A stretch of DNA of 64,000 nucleotides from Tranzscheliella williamsii (lineage: Eukaryota > Basidiomycota > Ustilaginomycetes > Ustilaginales > Ustilaginaceae). The notes beneath the pieces were generated by a model. It was not told where the DNA came from, did not search any database, and saw only the letters and a program-made list of their open reading frames with translations. The stretch covers positions 1-64,000 of the forward strand of contig JALBYF010000032.1 of assembly GCA_023212725.1 (NCBI GenBank). The letters run 5' to 3'. Below, piece after piece: positions 10,193 to 19,095 of this stretch (its first letter is position 1; every line of letters begins with the position of its first letter). Made by a program: the position numbers and the translations under genes.

Positions 10193-13100
10193 ATGCTGTC
10201 GCCAATCGCGATGCCGAGCGCTTTGGGATCTCTGCGCCAAAAGATGGCTTCCGCCAGTCAATGGTGCGGCAAGCATCTCAATTTCTTTCGGGTTCATGCC
10301 CTCGTCTTCACTTTCACTCCCCTGATCGCTGCCTGCATCTTCTATGCTTGCAATGGAGAGAATCACATCAAATTCGTCGACGCTCTTTTCTGCTGTGTCT
10401 CGGCTATGACGGTCACCGGTCTGGTCTCCATCAACATCAGTACCGCCAATGGTGGCCAACAGGCTATCCTTTTCATCTTGATGTGCTTCGGCAATATATC
10501 TGCCGTCAGCATTACAATGATCTGGATCAGAAGAAGCTTCTTCCGCAAGAAGTTCGAACATGTAGTCAGCCGCAGCGCCAAGATCCGAAAACGGATGGAG
10601 GACGTAGAAGAACAAGAACGAAGAGAGAGGCGACACCATATCGCCAAAATTCAGCGTATAGTCGGGCTCAAGTCCTCCGACAGTGCAACCACAATCAGTG
10701 ACACCAGCCCAGAAGACCAGGAACGCTCAGATACCAGCTCTAGCGGTCATATTGAGATGAAAAGATGGGACAAAAAGAAGCAGCAGCAGCAGTCCAAAGG
10801 AAAGCGGAGGCCACTCCGTGCCGACATGATCCGCAGGATTGATGGCCCCGCTTTTTTGATCAACTCGGCAGGTGACCCTTCCAACACCATACCAGATATC
10901 CACGGCCTAAATTCCAAAGGCGCTCCGCTTACCCAAGAGCCACAGAGCATAGATCCGCCCGTCCAAAACCCAGTCCCTACAATAGGCGGCATCCTCGCCT
11001 CTCCAACCTCGCCTGACCCTGATAGCGGCCCCGGTGGAGGTCAGCAGCACCCTAGTATCCGCATTTCGCTACCCAATACCGCGGAAGCTTCCTCGAACTC
11101 GAGACGTGGCTCAGGCCCACGACGGCTGTCGATACCGCGCTTCGAAACACGCCATGATCCAGACGCTGAGAGAGATGATGACAACGAAGAAGCAGTCGCC
11201 AATGACGATCAATCCTGGCAATCTCCGAAATCCAGAGTTGCGGCTCTTCATCCTGGCTCTTCTCCCTCACCAGCACGCTTTCTCGATGATCCACCAGTCC
11301 ACTCGCCTCTCGGCCACGGTCGCAGACTCTCTGATCCACCACAGTCGCATTTCAGACGCGGATCCGACACAGGTCTACATGCGGCATACAATACGCGTGA
11401 GAAACATAGCGAGATGTTCCCTCGCGCTCAGACGGTCGAGTTTGCCGTCCCAAGCCGCTCCCGGTCCCCGCTCGACCAAGATTTATCCCAGCACCAGCTT
11501 GAACAAGGCTATACTACAGGTCTCGGCATGGGTGTTGGCGGCACTATGCGACAGCGCGGTACTACCTTTAACAAGACCATGACCGGACGTTCCTATGCCT
11601 CCGGACGGTACAGCACAGGGAAAGGCGTGCCACTGGCTCGTACACAGACTTCTTCCAAACAGCGAGGCTTTGGAGGCTTTCCGACGCCTCTCGAGATTGC
11701 GGGATTCGCCATCAAGAAGGCCATCCCAGGTGTACAAGAAAGGTTTCAAAGGACGATGACCATGCCAAGGACCTCGACGTTCACTTCCGTACGCTCAGGG
11801 GCTGCGCTAACAGACAGCGGTAACAGCAAAGCTGCTCCTTATCTGTCATTCGACGCCACCGTCTCTCGAAACTCCAGATTTCATGCGTTGACCGAAGCAC
11901 AAAGAGAGGAGCTAGGTGGTGTCGAGTACAGAGCGCTTGACCTTCTTTCCAAATTAGTTCCCGCTTACTGGCTCGTGTTGAACCTTGGCGTGGTGACCTT
12001 GGTCGCCCCCTACATCAGCAGCCGGGCCTTCAACAAATACGAGCCAGCCTTCGACGCTCAAAAGCCTAATCGGCCCGATCACACATGGTTTTGGTTTTTC
12101 CAGGTCATCTCAGCATACTCTAACACGGGCATGTCTCTGATCGACACCAGTATGATCCAGATGCAGGACGCCTACTTTTTGCTGATACCCATGGGATTTC
12201 TTATCCTGGCGGGCAATACTGGCTTTCCCATCGTGCTTCGTTTCTTCATATGGTGCCTCTCTATATTGGTGCCATCGCGGTCTAGGATTTACGAGACGCT
12301 TCGTTTTCTACTCGATCATCCACGCCGATGCTTCGTTTACCTATTTCCGTCCAGCCAGACGTGGTTTCTGTTCTTTGTCTTGGTCCTTTTTAACCTGACA
12401 GATTGGGTGGCATTCTTAGTCTTGGACATAGGCAATCCCGTCATTGAGAGGATCCAGCCCGACATTCGAGTCTTTGACGGCCTATTTCAGTCCATCGCAG
12501 TCAGATCTGCGGGCTTTGCAGTGGTCTCGCTGCTCACGCTGGCGCCGGCTGTACAATTCTTGTACGTCGTTATGATGTATCTGTCGGCCTTTCCCCTTGC
12601 GCTTTCAGTACGTAGCACCAACGTTTACGAGGAAAAGTCTCTTGGCGTCTATGTCGACGAGACGCTCGACACCGGATCGCTACCGCAGGAACCGAACAAC
12701 GCCAAGCTTTGGGGTTCTTTCCTGGCATCTCATGCTCGTCGCCAACTGGCTTTCGATATTTGGTGGCTTGGCTTCGCCCTCTGGTTGGTCTGCATCATCG
12801 AGCGCCATAACATCCAAGATGCCAGCTCCGACGGCTGGTTCACCATCTTCAGCTGTCTTTTCGAATTGACCTCAGCTTACGGAACGGTAGGCTTGAGCCT
12901 AGGAACCCCCTACGATAACTTTAGCTTATCCGGCCGCTTCCACACTCTCTCTAAGCTGGTCGTTTGTGCTGTGATGATTCGAGGAAGACACAGAGGGTTG
13001 CCGGTCGCCATTGACCGTGCCATCCTACTTCCCTCGGAGCTGGATCATGAAGATCTGCTGGACGACGATGACTACTCCCACATTGATGAGACTTGGGACC

Positions 13101-13768
13101 GCGATAGCACAGACATTGGCGATCAGGCCGAGACTGGCGCAACCGCTCGAATGCGTTCACAAACTGCAAGCGACGGTGACAATGCCGGTAGCGGAGGGCC
13201 AGCCCTGCATGAAATTGGAACATCCTCAGTGCGGCGCACTATCTCCGGCGTCTCATTCGCGGTAGGCTCTAGGGGCCGTCGGGGTAGCGCAGGCCCGGTT
13301 GATACCCATCCACCTCTCCAATATTCGCCGAAAGAACACGCCGAAGTAGGCAGCGAACCCAGGAGAAGCTTCTCGATGCCTCCCAGCGCACTTCCAACAA
13401 ACGTACACACAGCCAGTGGAAGCAGTGGTAGTAGCGGTGGAGGTGGCGGGTTAGCGTTACCACCGCATCAGCTTTCGGCTATCGATGAGATGCCGAGTGG
13501 GAGCACTCCGCTGAGTGGCAGCCGGGCCGAATCCCCCAATCCGATCCATATCCCAACAACAGATCCGCCGAGCTTCAAGACGAACGCAAGCAATGCAAGC
13601 AGTGATGGTTCGAACCACAGCGCGCGGGACCATGAGAACAAAGCTGGCAGCGCAAAGGGCAAGATCGAGGAGGAAGGCGAGCCGAGCCAAGCAGAAGAGC
13701 AGTTAGCCCATGATTATGGCTGCTCCACGCCCAAAGGTCACCACGATCCGCTTTCGGGCGGCGATTGA
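10193..13768 (+). CDS. TRK1: TRK-family potassium transporter
   Basis: A 1191-residue plasma-membrane potassium uptake protein of the fungal TRK/HKT superfamily. The four pore-loop repeats are seen in order: AMTVTGL at about 71, SNTGMSL at about 643, RSAGFAVVSL at about 770, and AYGTVGLSLGTP at about 895, each giving one filter glycine. The conserved block after the last helix, MIRGRHRGLPVAIDRAILLP, is also present. A long hydrophilic loop (about 130-580) separates the first and second M1-P-M2 units, as in yeast Trk1; it is rich in Ser, Arg and acidic residues and is a likely phosphorylation platform. The roughly 240-residue tail is disordered. No intron is needed. TRK1 and TRK2 types cannot be told apart from one locus. 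Confidence 0.95.
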   Translation: MLSPIAMPSALGSLRQKMASASQWCGKHLNFFRVHALVFTFTPLIAACIFYACNGENHIKFVDALFCCVSAMTVTGLVSINISTANGGQQAILFILMCFGNISAVSITMIWIRRSFFRKKFEHVVSRSAKIRKRMEDVEEQERRERRHHIAKIQRIVGLKSSDSATTISDTSPEDQERSDTSSSGHIEMKRWDKKKQQQQSKGKRRPLRADMIRRIDGPAFLINSAGDPSNTIPDIHGLNSKGAPLTQEPQSIDPPVQNPVPTIGGILASPTSPDPDSGPGGGQQHPSIRISLPNTAEASSNSRRGSGPRRLSIPRFETRHDPDAERDDDNEEAVANDDQSWQSPKSRVAALHPGSSPSPARFLDDPPVHSPLGHGRRLSDPPQSHFRRGSDTGLHAAYNTREKHSEMFPRAQTVEFAVPSRSRSPLDQDLSQHQLEQGYTTGLGMGVGGTMRQRGTTFNKTMTGRSYASGRYSTGKGVPLARTQTSSKQRGFGGFPTPLEIAGFAIKKAIPGVQERFQRTMTMPRTSTFTSVRSGAALTDSGNSKAAPYLSFDATVSRNSRFHALTEAQREELGGVEYRALDLLSKLVPAYWLVLNLGVVTLVAPYISSRAFNKYEPAFDAQKPNRPDHTWFWFFQVISAYSNTGMSLIDTSMIQMQDAYFLLIPMGFLILAGNTGFPIVLRFFIWCLSILVPSRSRIYETLRFLLDHPRRCFVYLFPSSQTWFLFFVLVLFNLTDWVAFLVLDIGNPVIERIQPDIRVFDGLFQSIAVRSAGFAVVSLLTLAPAVQFLYVVMMYLSAFPLALSVRSTNVYEEKSLGVYVDETLDTGSLPQEPNNAKLWGSFLASHARRQLAFDIWWLGFALWLVCIIERHNIQDASSDGWFTIFSCLFELTSAYGTVGLSLGTPYDNFSLSGRFHTLSKLVVCAVMIRGRHRGLPVAIDRAILLPSELDHEDLLDDDDYSHIDETWDRDSTDIGDQAETGATARMRSQTASDGDNAGSGGPALHEIGTSSVRRTISGVSFAVGSRGRRGSAGPVDTHPPLQYSPKEHAEVGSEPRRSFSMPPSALPTNVHTASGSSGSSGGGGGLALPPHQLSAIDEMPSGSTPLSGSRAESPNPIHIPTTDPPSFKTNASNASSDGSNHSARDHENKAGSAKGKIEEEGEPSQAEEQLAHDYGCSTPKGHHDPLSGGD

Positions 13769-14190
13769 GGAATGCACCCACCCCGACCCCGATAGCTACT
13801 TAGGTGTGCATAGCTCTACCTTCCGCACACCGCGTCCGGCTACATATATCTGCTGGGATCTTTCCCAACTCTGGCCACTTTCCGTGGACATCATACCCTT
13901 TATAGTCATTCTAGTCAACACGCTCTATTTGCGACGTCTGGGACGTAGTGTCATACACGGGCAAAGAAAGTGACGGCATGAGTTACCACAACTAAGCGTG
14001 TCGCGCCCCTTTGACACAGAGCGTTGATCGGCGCCTCGTTCTACTCGTTCTACTTGTCGACAAGGTGTGAGTGAACTACGCCCGCTTTTTGTTGGTCCAA
14101 ATCTAGAGGTACAAGTACAGGTATTCGAAGAACGGCATGGCCAGCACGAGCTGACGAAAAACAGAGCAGGATTGAACAGCACTGCAGCTG
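13769..14190. other. Intergenic region, convergent gene ends
   Basis: 422 bp between the 3' ends of the TRK gene and the Ker1-like gene. I see nothing beyond presumed 3' UTRs. Confidence 0.4.
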
Positions 14191-14838
14191 CTAAGCTACC
14201 GCTTTCTCGCTCTTGGCAATGTTGTCCTCCTTCTTCTTCTCCTTCCTCTCCTTCTTCTCCTTCTTCTTCTCTTTCTTCTTCTGCTTCTCCTCCTTGTCTA
14301 GTTTGTGTTTCTTCTCCTTCTTCCTCGGGCTCTCGTGGGTCGGGGCTTCCACGACCATGCTTGTATCAAGGAGATCCTCATCTTCGTCTTCCAGCGCGAT
14401 TGCGGCTAGTTCGTCATGTCTAGAGAAGCTGATCTCGCCGTCGATGCCGTTCTGTTCGATCTTTCGTATCGGAGTTGGCTCAGATTGGGAAGCGTCCAAG
14501 ACTTCGAGTGGGGTCTCGAAGTCGTCTTGCATGTCGTCGTCGGGATCGTCGGCCATCTGCGGAGCGGAGAGTCCGGTGATGAGGCGCGAGAAGGCATCGT
14601 AATCGGTCTTGCCGGCCAGACCGTTCATCAAGCGGGTGAGCTGCGAGGCTACGACACCGCCGGTAGACCCGGACCCCGCAGAGGCGGTATTCGGCTCGGA
14701 CGAGGCGGATTGAGCACCCGTACGTGCGGCATACTGTGCGAGAAAGTTGGCTATCGACTCCGACACGGCAGTATGGTCCAGCAAAACTGGCTCGTGGGCG
14801 AGCTGAAGCCGAAGCGGCGGAGGTAGACTCGGCTCCAT
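14191..14838 (-). CDS. Putative RNA polymerase I subunit RPA14/Ker1-like
   Basis: A 215-residue protein. The N-terminal half reads HEPVLLDHTAVSESIANFLAQY, then an Ala/Ser/Gly linker, then VASQLTRLMNGLAG. This resembles the two conserved pieces of yeast Rpa14 (a PVVIHATQL-like start with a short helix, then SQLKRIQRDFKGL). The last 50 residues are an almost pure Lys-Glu tract, the feature that gave fission-yeast Ker1 (the Pol I A14 homologue) its name. Rpa14 pairs with Rpa43 on the Pol I stalk and acts in rRNA gene transcription in the nucleolus. An acidic stretch (DDPDDDMQDDFETPLEV) lies in the middle. Overall similarity is weak, so another Lys-rich nuclear protein is possible. Confidence 0.55.
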   Translation of the reverse strand: MEPSLPPPLRLQLAHEPVLLDHTAVSESIANFLAQYAARTGAQSASSEPNTASAGSGSTGGVVASQLTRLMNGLAGKTDYDAFSRLITGLSAPQMADDPDDDMQDDFETPLEVLDASQSEPTPIRKIEQNGIDGEISFSRHDELAAIALEDEDEDLLDTSMVVEAPTHESPRKKEKKHKLDKEEKQKKKEKKKEKKERKEKKKEDNIAKSEKAVA

Positions 14839-15496
14839 GGTACGGCGACTACGCTTCCCTCTGGGTTGCGCTCACGTTGGGCAAATGGGAGGCCGCAGAC
14901 AAGATAGCGGGGCCCACTCTGATGGCGATCCTGTTCGGTGCACAGATGTATATAGGCGCTCAGTAACGCTTGAATCTGTCGATCGTAGTTGTGGCGAAGC
15001 GGGCCCGCGGCAAGAACAAGGAGGATGGCAACACCACTTGACCCGTTGGGCTGGCTAGAAAGGTACCTCCCTCTCTCCTTCTCCACCCACACTGAACACT
15101 CACACTCATAAAAAGGTTTTTGGTTGCCGCCAAAAAGTCACAGTCTCAAAAAACCCTGAACCTAAATTTGTCTGCTTGTCAGCGTGACCATTGTGCATGC
15201 GAAGATGAGAGACGCGTCGACAAAACAAATCGGGCACTTCAGATCAGGATCCGAAAAATCGGGCGATCCCCAGCCCGCTCAGCCGACCCAAGCGCCAGCT
15301 AGAAGTGGATCACAATGTTCGCTGGCTGAGAAGAAGCTCTGAGCACATCAGGCTCCTCCACTACCGCTTTCGTTCTTCGTGCTGGAGTATGCTTCCATCT
15401 GCTCTAGACGGATCTCGGAGGTCGCCCTGGATATCATCTGCTCATACCAGCGCCAGGTCAGAGTGACGACAACTCACCGGATCATAGGCTGCCACG
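14839..15496. promoter_or_regulatory. Divergent upstream region of the Ker1-like gene and GDT1
   Basis: 658 bp between two divergent start codons. A plus-strand open frame through 14830-14966 ends in a hydrophobic segment, but it has no credible start or partner exon. I call no gene here. Confidence 0.35.
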
Positions 15497-16581
15497 ATGG
15501 CGCTGGGAGCACCAGTGGATGCTAGCAATGTGGATCTCAGCATGCTGATGGGCGGGTCGGAGAGCGGAGGCCTACCTTCTTCACTTGCGAATTACTCGGG
15601 CTACCTTGAATTCGTCCAAGCCTGGCAAACCGATCCTAGGGCGTTGTGGAGCTCGTTTGCGATGATCATGGTGAGTTGCTCGCCTGCCCCGATAGCGTCT
15701 GTACGGTTGTTTACGATCGCCCTCCTTTTCTTCCCCATCTGATGTGGTCTTGCCGCATTCTAAAGGTCTCGGAGATCGGCGACAAGACATTTTTGATAGC
15801 GGCCATCCTTGCGATGCGGCAGTCCAAGGTTGTCGTTTTCGCAGGAGCCTTTCTGAGCTTGGCAGTCATGTCGGTGTTGTCTGCACTTTTGGGAGTGATG
15901 TTTCCATCGTTGCTGCCCAAGAGCCTGACAAACCTACTCGCGGCTGGGCTCTTCCTGATATTCGGACTCAAGATGCTCCGGGACGGATCGCAAATGACGG
16001 GAGATGAGATCAAGGAGGAATGGGAAGAAGCGGAGCGGGAGATCGAGGAGGAGGAAGGCGGACACGAGCTGGACGAGCTGGAACAGGGAGGCAACAGCCG
16101 TGCCGACGGATCTGCCAAAGCGCCTTCGCAGCCTGGCACAGCGCATGCCCTGCGGGAAGGCGCTAAGAATCTGTGCGGATTATGCTTCTCCCCAGTTTTT
16201 GCACAGGCCTTCATCCTGACATTTTTGGGCGAGTGGGGCGACCGATCGCAGATCGCCACGATCGCCCTTGCGGCAGCGCACAACGTGGTTCTGGTCTGCG
16301 TGGGGACCATCGCAGGCCACACCATCTGCACCTTCATGGCAGTCCTTTGTGGAAGCTGGCTAGCCACCAAAATCAGTGTCAAGCACGTCACGCTTGGCGG
16401 CGCAGCGCTCTTTCTCCTTTTTGCTTTGATCTACGCCTACGAGGCCTATGCCGAGCCCGGTAATCTCAGCGCCGAAGACGTCGTCAAGCTTGCCAAGGAG
16501 GCTGCTGGCGGAACCACGCCTGGACAGGACGCGATATTAGCTGCAGCAAACACTGCAGCGCCCCTAGCTCAACCGGTCTAG
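15497..16581 (+). CDS. GDT1: Gdt1-family (UPF0016) Golgi Ca2+/Mn2+:H+ exchanger
   Basis: Two exons, 15497-15670 and 15766-16581, joined across a 95-bp intron (GTGAGT ... TAAAG) in phase 0, give 329 residues. Both signature motifs of the family are intact: EIGDKT just after the splice point and EWGDRS in the second half, each on a pore helix and needed for transport in yeast Gdt1. Six hydrophobic helices are arranged as two inverted triplets. A very acidic cytosolic loop (EEWEEAEREIEEEEGGHELDE) lies between them, as in other members. The protein should load Mn2+ and Ca2+ into the Golgi to support glycosylation. The splice junction falls right before the first motif, so skipping the intron is essential: read-through would hit a stop within it. 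The N-terminus lacks an obvious cleavable signal peptide. Confidence 0.94.
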
Positions 16582-17417
16582 ATAGACCGTGTACTCCGTG
16601 GCGCCCCTCGCTGCTCACATGGCACGCATCATGGTCGATTGCAATTGCTGGTTAGGTTGATTCTGGCTCAAGTAGAAGCATGGCAACTTGCATAGAGAGC
16701 TGAAGCAACAGACATTACTCCCGCTATGGAGTGACATATCGGGGGCTCTCAGCGTCCCCAGACATGACCCAACCGTGGCATGTGGCCATCACCCTTTTAC
16801 TACGTGGCACCGCCATCAAACCCGGGTTGGGGAAAGCTCAGTTTTTTGCGAGGAAGGTCTGTGCATGTGAGGATACCAGTGATCACCCACCCCTTGCGGC
16901 CACGGACACCCTCCTTCTCATATCAGTGAACGGCGGTACTGCGCGTTAGCCAACGACGTACCTGAATGGTCGTGTCGGCAGCAGCCCTGTGATATTCTTA
17001 TTTGAGCGCCAGTCCTGAAGGCTTCTTGAGGTGTTCCAGAAAGGTGTTATCGCCAGGAGCATAACGACAGCTTTTAAGAAGTGGTGCCAAATGCGGAAAG
17101 GCGTATAACCCACTAGCAGGTGGAAACGCGTTTCCGCCGTACACATTCCGTTCCCGCAGACGTTTCCACAATGGTTTAGGTGGAAACAAGTTTCCACCCG
17201 TACTGTGTATGCGTGAATGCTTGGCGTAAGTGAAAGGGGTGTGGCTCTATCATTTTCCATACGAACTACTTCAGAATGTGATAGTCAACTTGCGCGTAAT
17301 GACGTATAACCAACCCCGCACCCGTACTGGTGGTAACCACATACTCTATGTCTCTAAAGTCATTCAGCGTCCCATATCTTCCTTCTCATCAAACAACGCT
17401 CAAGCAAGCGAATCAAT
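16582..17417. promoter_or_regulatory. Upstream region of the saccharopine-dehydrogenase-like gene
   Basis: 836 bp containing two well-formed palindromes, listed separately, and two copies of a CGTATAACC motif at about 17102 and 17302. No gene is supported. Confidence 0.4.
17119..17198. promoter_or_regulatory. Pair of GGTGGAAAC / GTTTCCACC palindromes
   Basis: The first palindrome is at 17119-17138 (arms of 9 bp with one mismatch, spacer GC). The second is at 17179-17198 (perfect 9-bp arms, spacer AA). They start exactly 60 bp apart, and an extra half-site (GTTTCCAC) sits between them at about 17162. They lie 220-300 bp upstream of the ATG at 17418. The arrangement suits a dimeric DNA-binding protein, though the factor is unknown. 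Confidence 0.5.
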
Positions 17418-18773
17418 ATGGTGCAAGCAAGCGGCAAACGGTATGACATTGTCGTCTTCGGAGCGACAGGGTTCACAGGCCAGCTAGTCTGTAGATATCT
17501 GCTCAGCCATCCCGAGAAGCCTACGTGGGCGGTGGCCGGTCGGTCCGCATCCCGGCTCTCCTCGCTCAAGGAAAAGCTGCAGCTGCCGGCAACCGTCGGT
17601 ATCCTCGAAGCGGAAACCTCCGACTACCCCTCGCTGGTCAAGATGACGAGCCAAGCTGGTGTTCTGATCAACATCGTGGGCCCTTTCCGACCCTTCAGGG
17701 CCGAAGAGGTTGTCCGTGCCTGCATCGAAACCAACAGCCATTACGTCGACCTCTCCGGCGAGACGGGTTTCAACGCGGACGTGATCCACAAATTCCACCT
17801 TGAGGCGCAATCCAAGGGTATTGCCATTGTGCCCAGTTCGGGCTTCGACTCTCTTCCCTTTGATCTGTCCACGTACCTTGCTGCTAAAAAGGCGAAAAGC
17901 CTGACCAAGGGCAACTCGGACGTCAAGCTCGCCGAATGTGCATACGATCTGCCATCCGACCTTTCGGCAGGCACACTCGCTTCGGCCATCAGCATGGCGT
18001 CCGAAAAGGACCAGATGTTTCCCGTGCGCGGTGACTGGCTCTCCCCCGTTACCAAACCAGCCAGCTTGATCTTCGAGCCCATCCACTACTTTGCACATAA
18101 GGGCAGGTGGGGCGCCCAGACCGCTTTCACCTATCACAACACCAGGATGGTGAACCGCACCTGGGGCTTGCTCGAGCATGAAAAGAGCAAGTATAGCTTC
18201 GGCCCCGCATTTCAATACAAGGAAGGCTTTGTCGCTTCCAACAAACTCGTCGCCACGATCATCGGCTACTTTGGCGCCGTCTCCCTCTGGTTCCTGATGA
18301 ACTTTGCAGTCGTCAGGTGGATGCTGAGCAAGTCAATGAAGGCCAACAGCGGGCCTAGCGAAAAGTATGTTTTGATTTCTACTTTCCTTGTCCTCGTGAT
18401 CCGCAATAAATTGACACTCACCCGGTTATTGCCCGCCTCTTGCTTCTCACCTTTCTCCCTTTCCAGATCGCAAGCCGAATCGGTACTTAAATTGTCCACA
18501 CTGGCGACCGCCAACGACGGCACGCAGGCAACCTGCACAATGCGCGCTAACGGGCATGTCGGCTACAATCTGACTGCCAAGATGATCGTGGAAACCGCGC
18601 TGACCATCCTGGAGCCAGTCGAGTCCCGCGACCTGCCGCTGCGGTCCAAGGGCGGCGTCCTCACGCCCGCCCTCATCGGCGCTGAGCGCCTCGCCGAACG
18701 TCTCACCTCCAACGGCGCATTTGAGATCACCGTCGACGAGTACAAACCCCTCGAACACCGCAAGCACAAGTAA
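17418..18773 (+). CDS. Saccharopine-dehydrogenase-like oxidoreductase (SCCPDH family)
   Basis: The N-terminus carries a Rossmann dinucleotide fold with VVFGATGFTGQL (GxxGxxG at about residues 14-20), then AVAGRS, NIVGPF and HYVDLSGE, the standard blocks of SCCPDH-like or trans-enoyl-reductase-like proteins. True Lys9 saccharopine reductases differ. A hydrophobic helix (GYFGAVSLWFLMNFAVV) in the C-terminal half suggests membrane or lipid-droplet attachment, known for the human homologue. I infer an intron at 18365-18466 (GTATGT ... TTCCAG, 102 bp) because the joined protein (417 residues) continues cleanly as PSEK-SQAESVLKL. The intron length is a multiple of three and has no stop, so unspliced RNA would encode 451 residues. 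The substrate is unknown. Confidence 0.88.
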   Translation: MVQASGKRYDIVVFGATGFTGQLVCRYLLSHPEKPTWAVAGRSASRLSSLKEKLQLPATVGILEAETSDYPSLVKMTSQAGVLINIVGPFRPFRAEEVVRACIETNSHYVDLSGETGFNADVIHKFHLEAQSKGIAIVPSSGFDSLPFDLSTYLAAKKAKSLTKGNSDVKLAECAYDLPSDLSAGTLASAISMASEKDQMFPVRGDWLSPVTKPASLIFEPIHYFAHKGRWGAQTAFTYHNTRMVNRTWGLLEHEKSKYSFGPAFQYKEGFVASNKLVATIIGYFGAVSLWFLMNFAVVRWMLSKSMKANSGPSEKYVLISTFLVLVIRNKLTLTRLLPASCFSPFSLSRSQAESVLKLSTLATANDGTQATCTMRANGHVGYNLTAKMIVETALTILEPVESRDLPLRSKGGVLTPALIGAERLAERLTSNGAFEITVDEYKPLEHRKHK

Positions 18774-19095
18774 CCCTGCTCGTCCCCCACAGCACCACCT
18801 CGTTATGGCCACGCTCACGTCTTGCTTTCGAATAGTTTGGGTATCTGCGGCCTACTTGCATTTCAGATTCTATCCCGTCCAGGGCCATCTTCGGCTGCTC
18901 GTCAAGTGTTTTGTAGCTCGATTCAGAACGAGGAGTAGGTATACATGTACGTCGCGACAGTGGACCCGGGCAGTAGGGTGATTCCACAGCGCAGCGCAAG
19001 CGAAAGTACAAGCAAAGCAGGCCAACCAGTGACAAGTAGAAATACAGAAGTGAGGTTTCGGGCGGATCGTCGCTATCCGAGGAAACAAGACCGGC
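18774..19095. other. Intergenic region, convergent gene ends
   Basis: 322 bp between convergent genes. I see nothing beyond 3' UTR sequence. Confidence 0.4.

Noticed and set aside
10363..10647. Minus-strand frames inside the TRK gene
   Set aside because: Shadows of the coding strand with no motif.
14724..14966. 80-residue plus-strand frame ending in a hydrophobic segment (LMAILFGAQMYIGAQ)
   Set aside because: It overlaps the start of the Ker1-like gene on the other strand, lacks a matching upstream exon, and fits no small membrane-protein family that I could recall.
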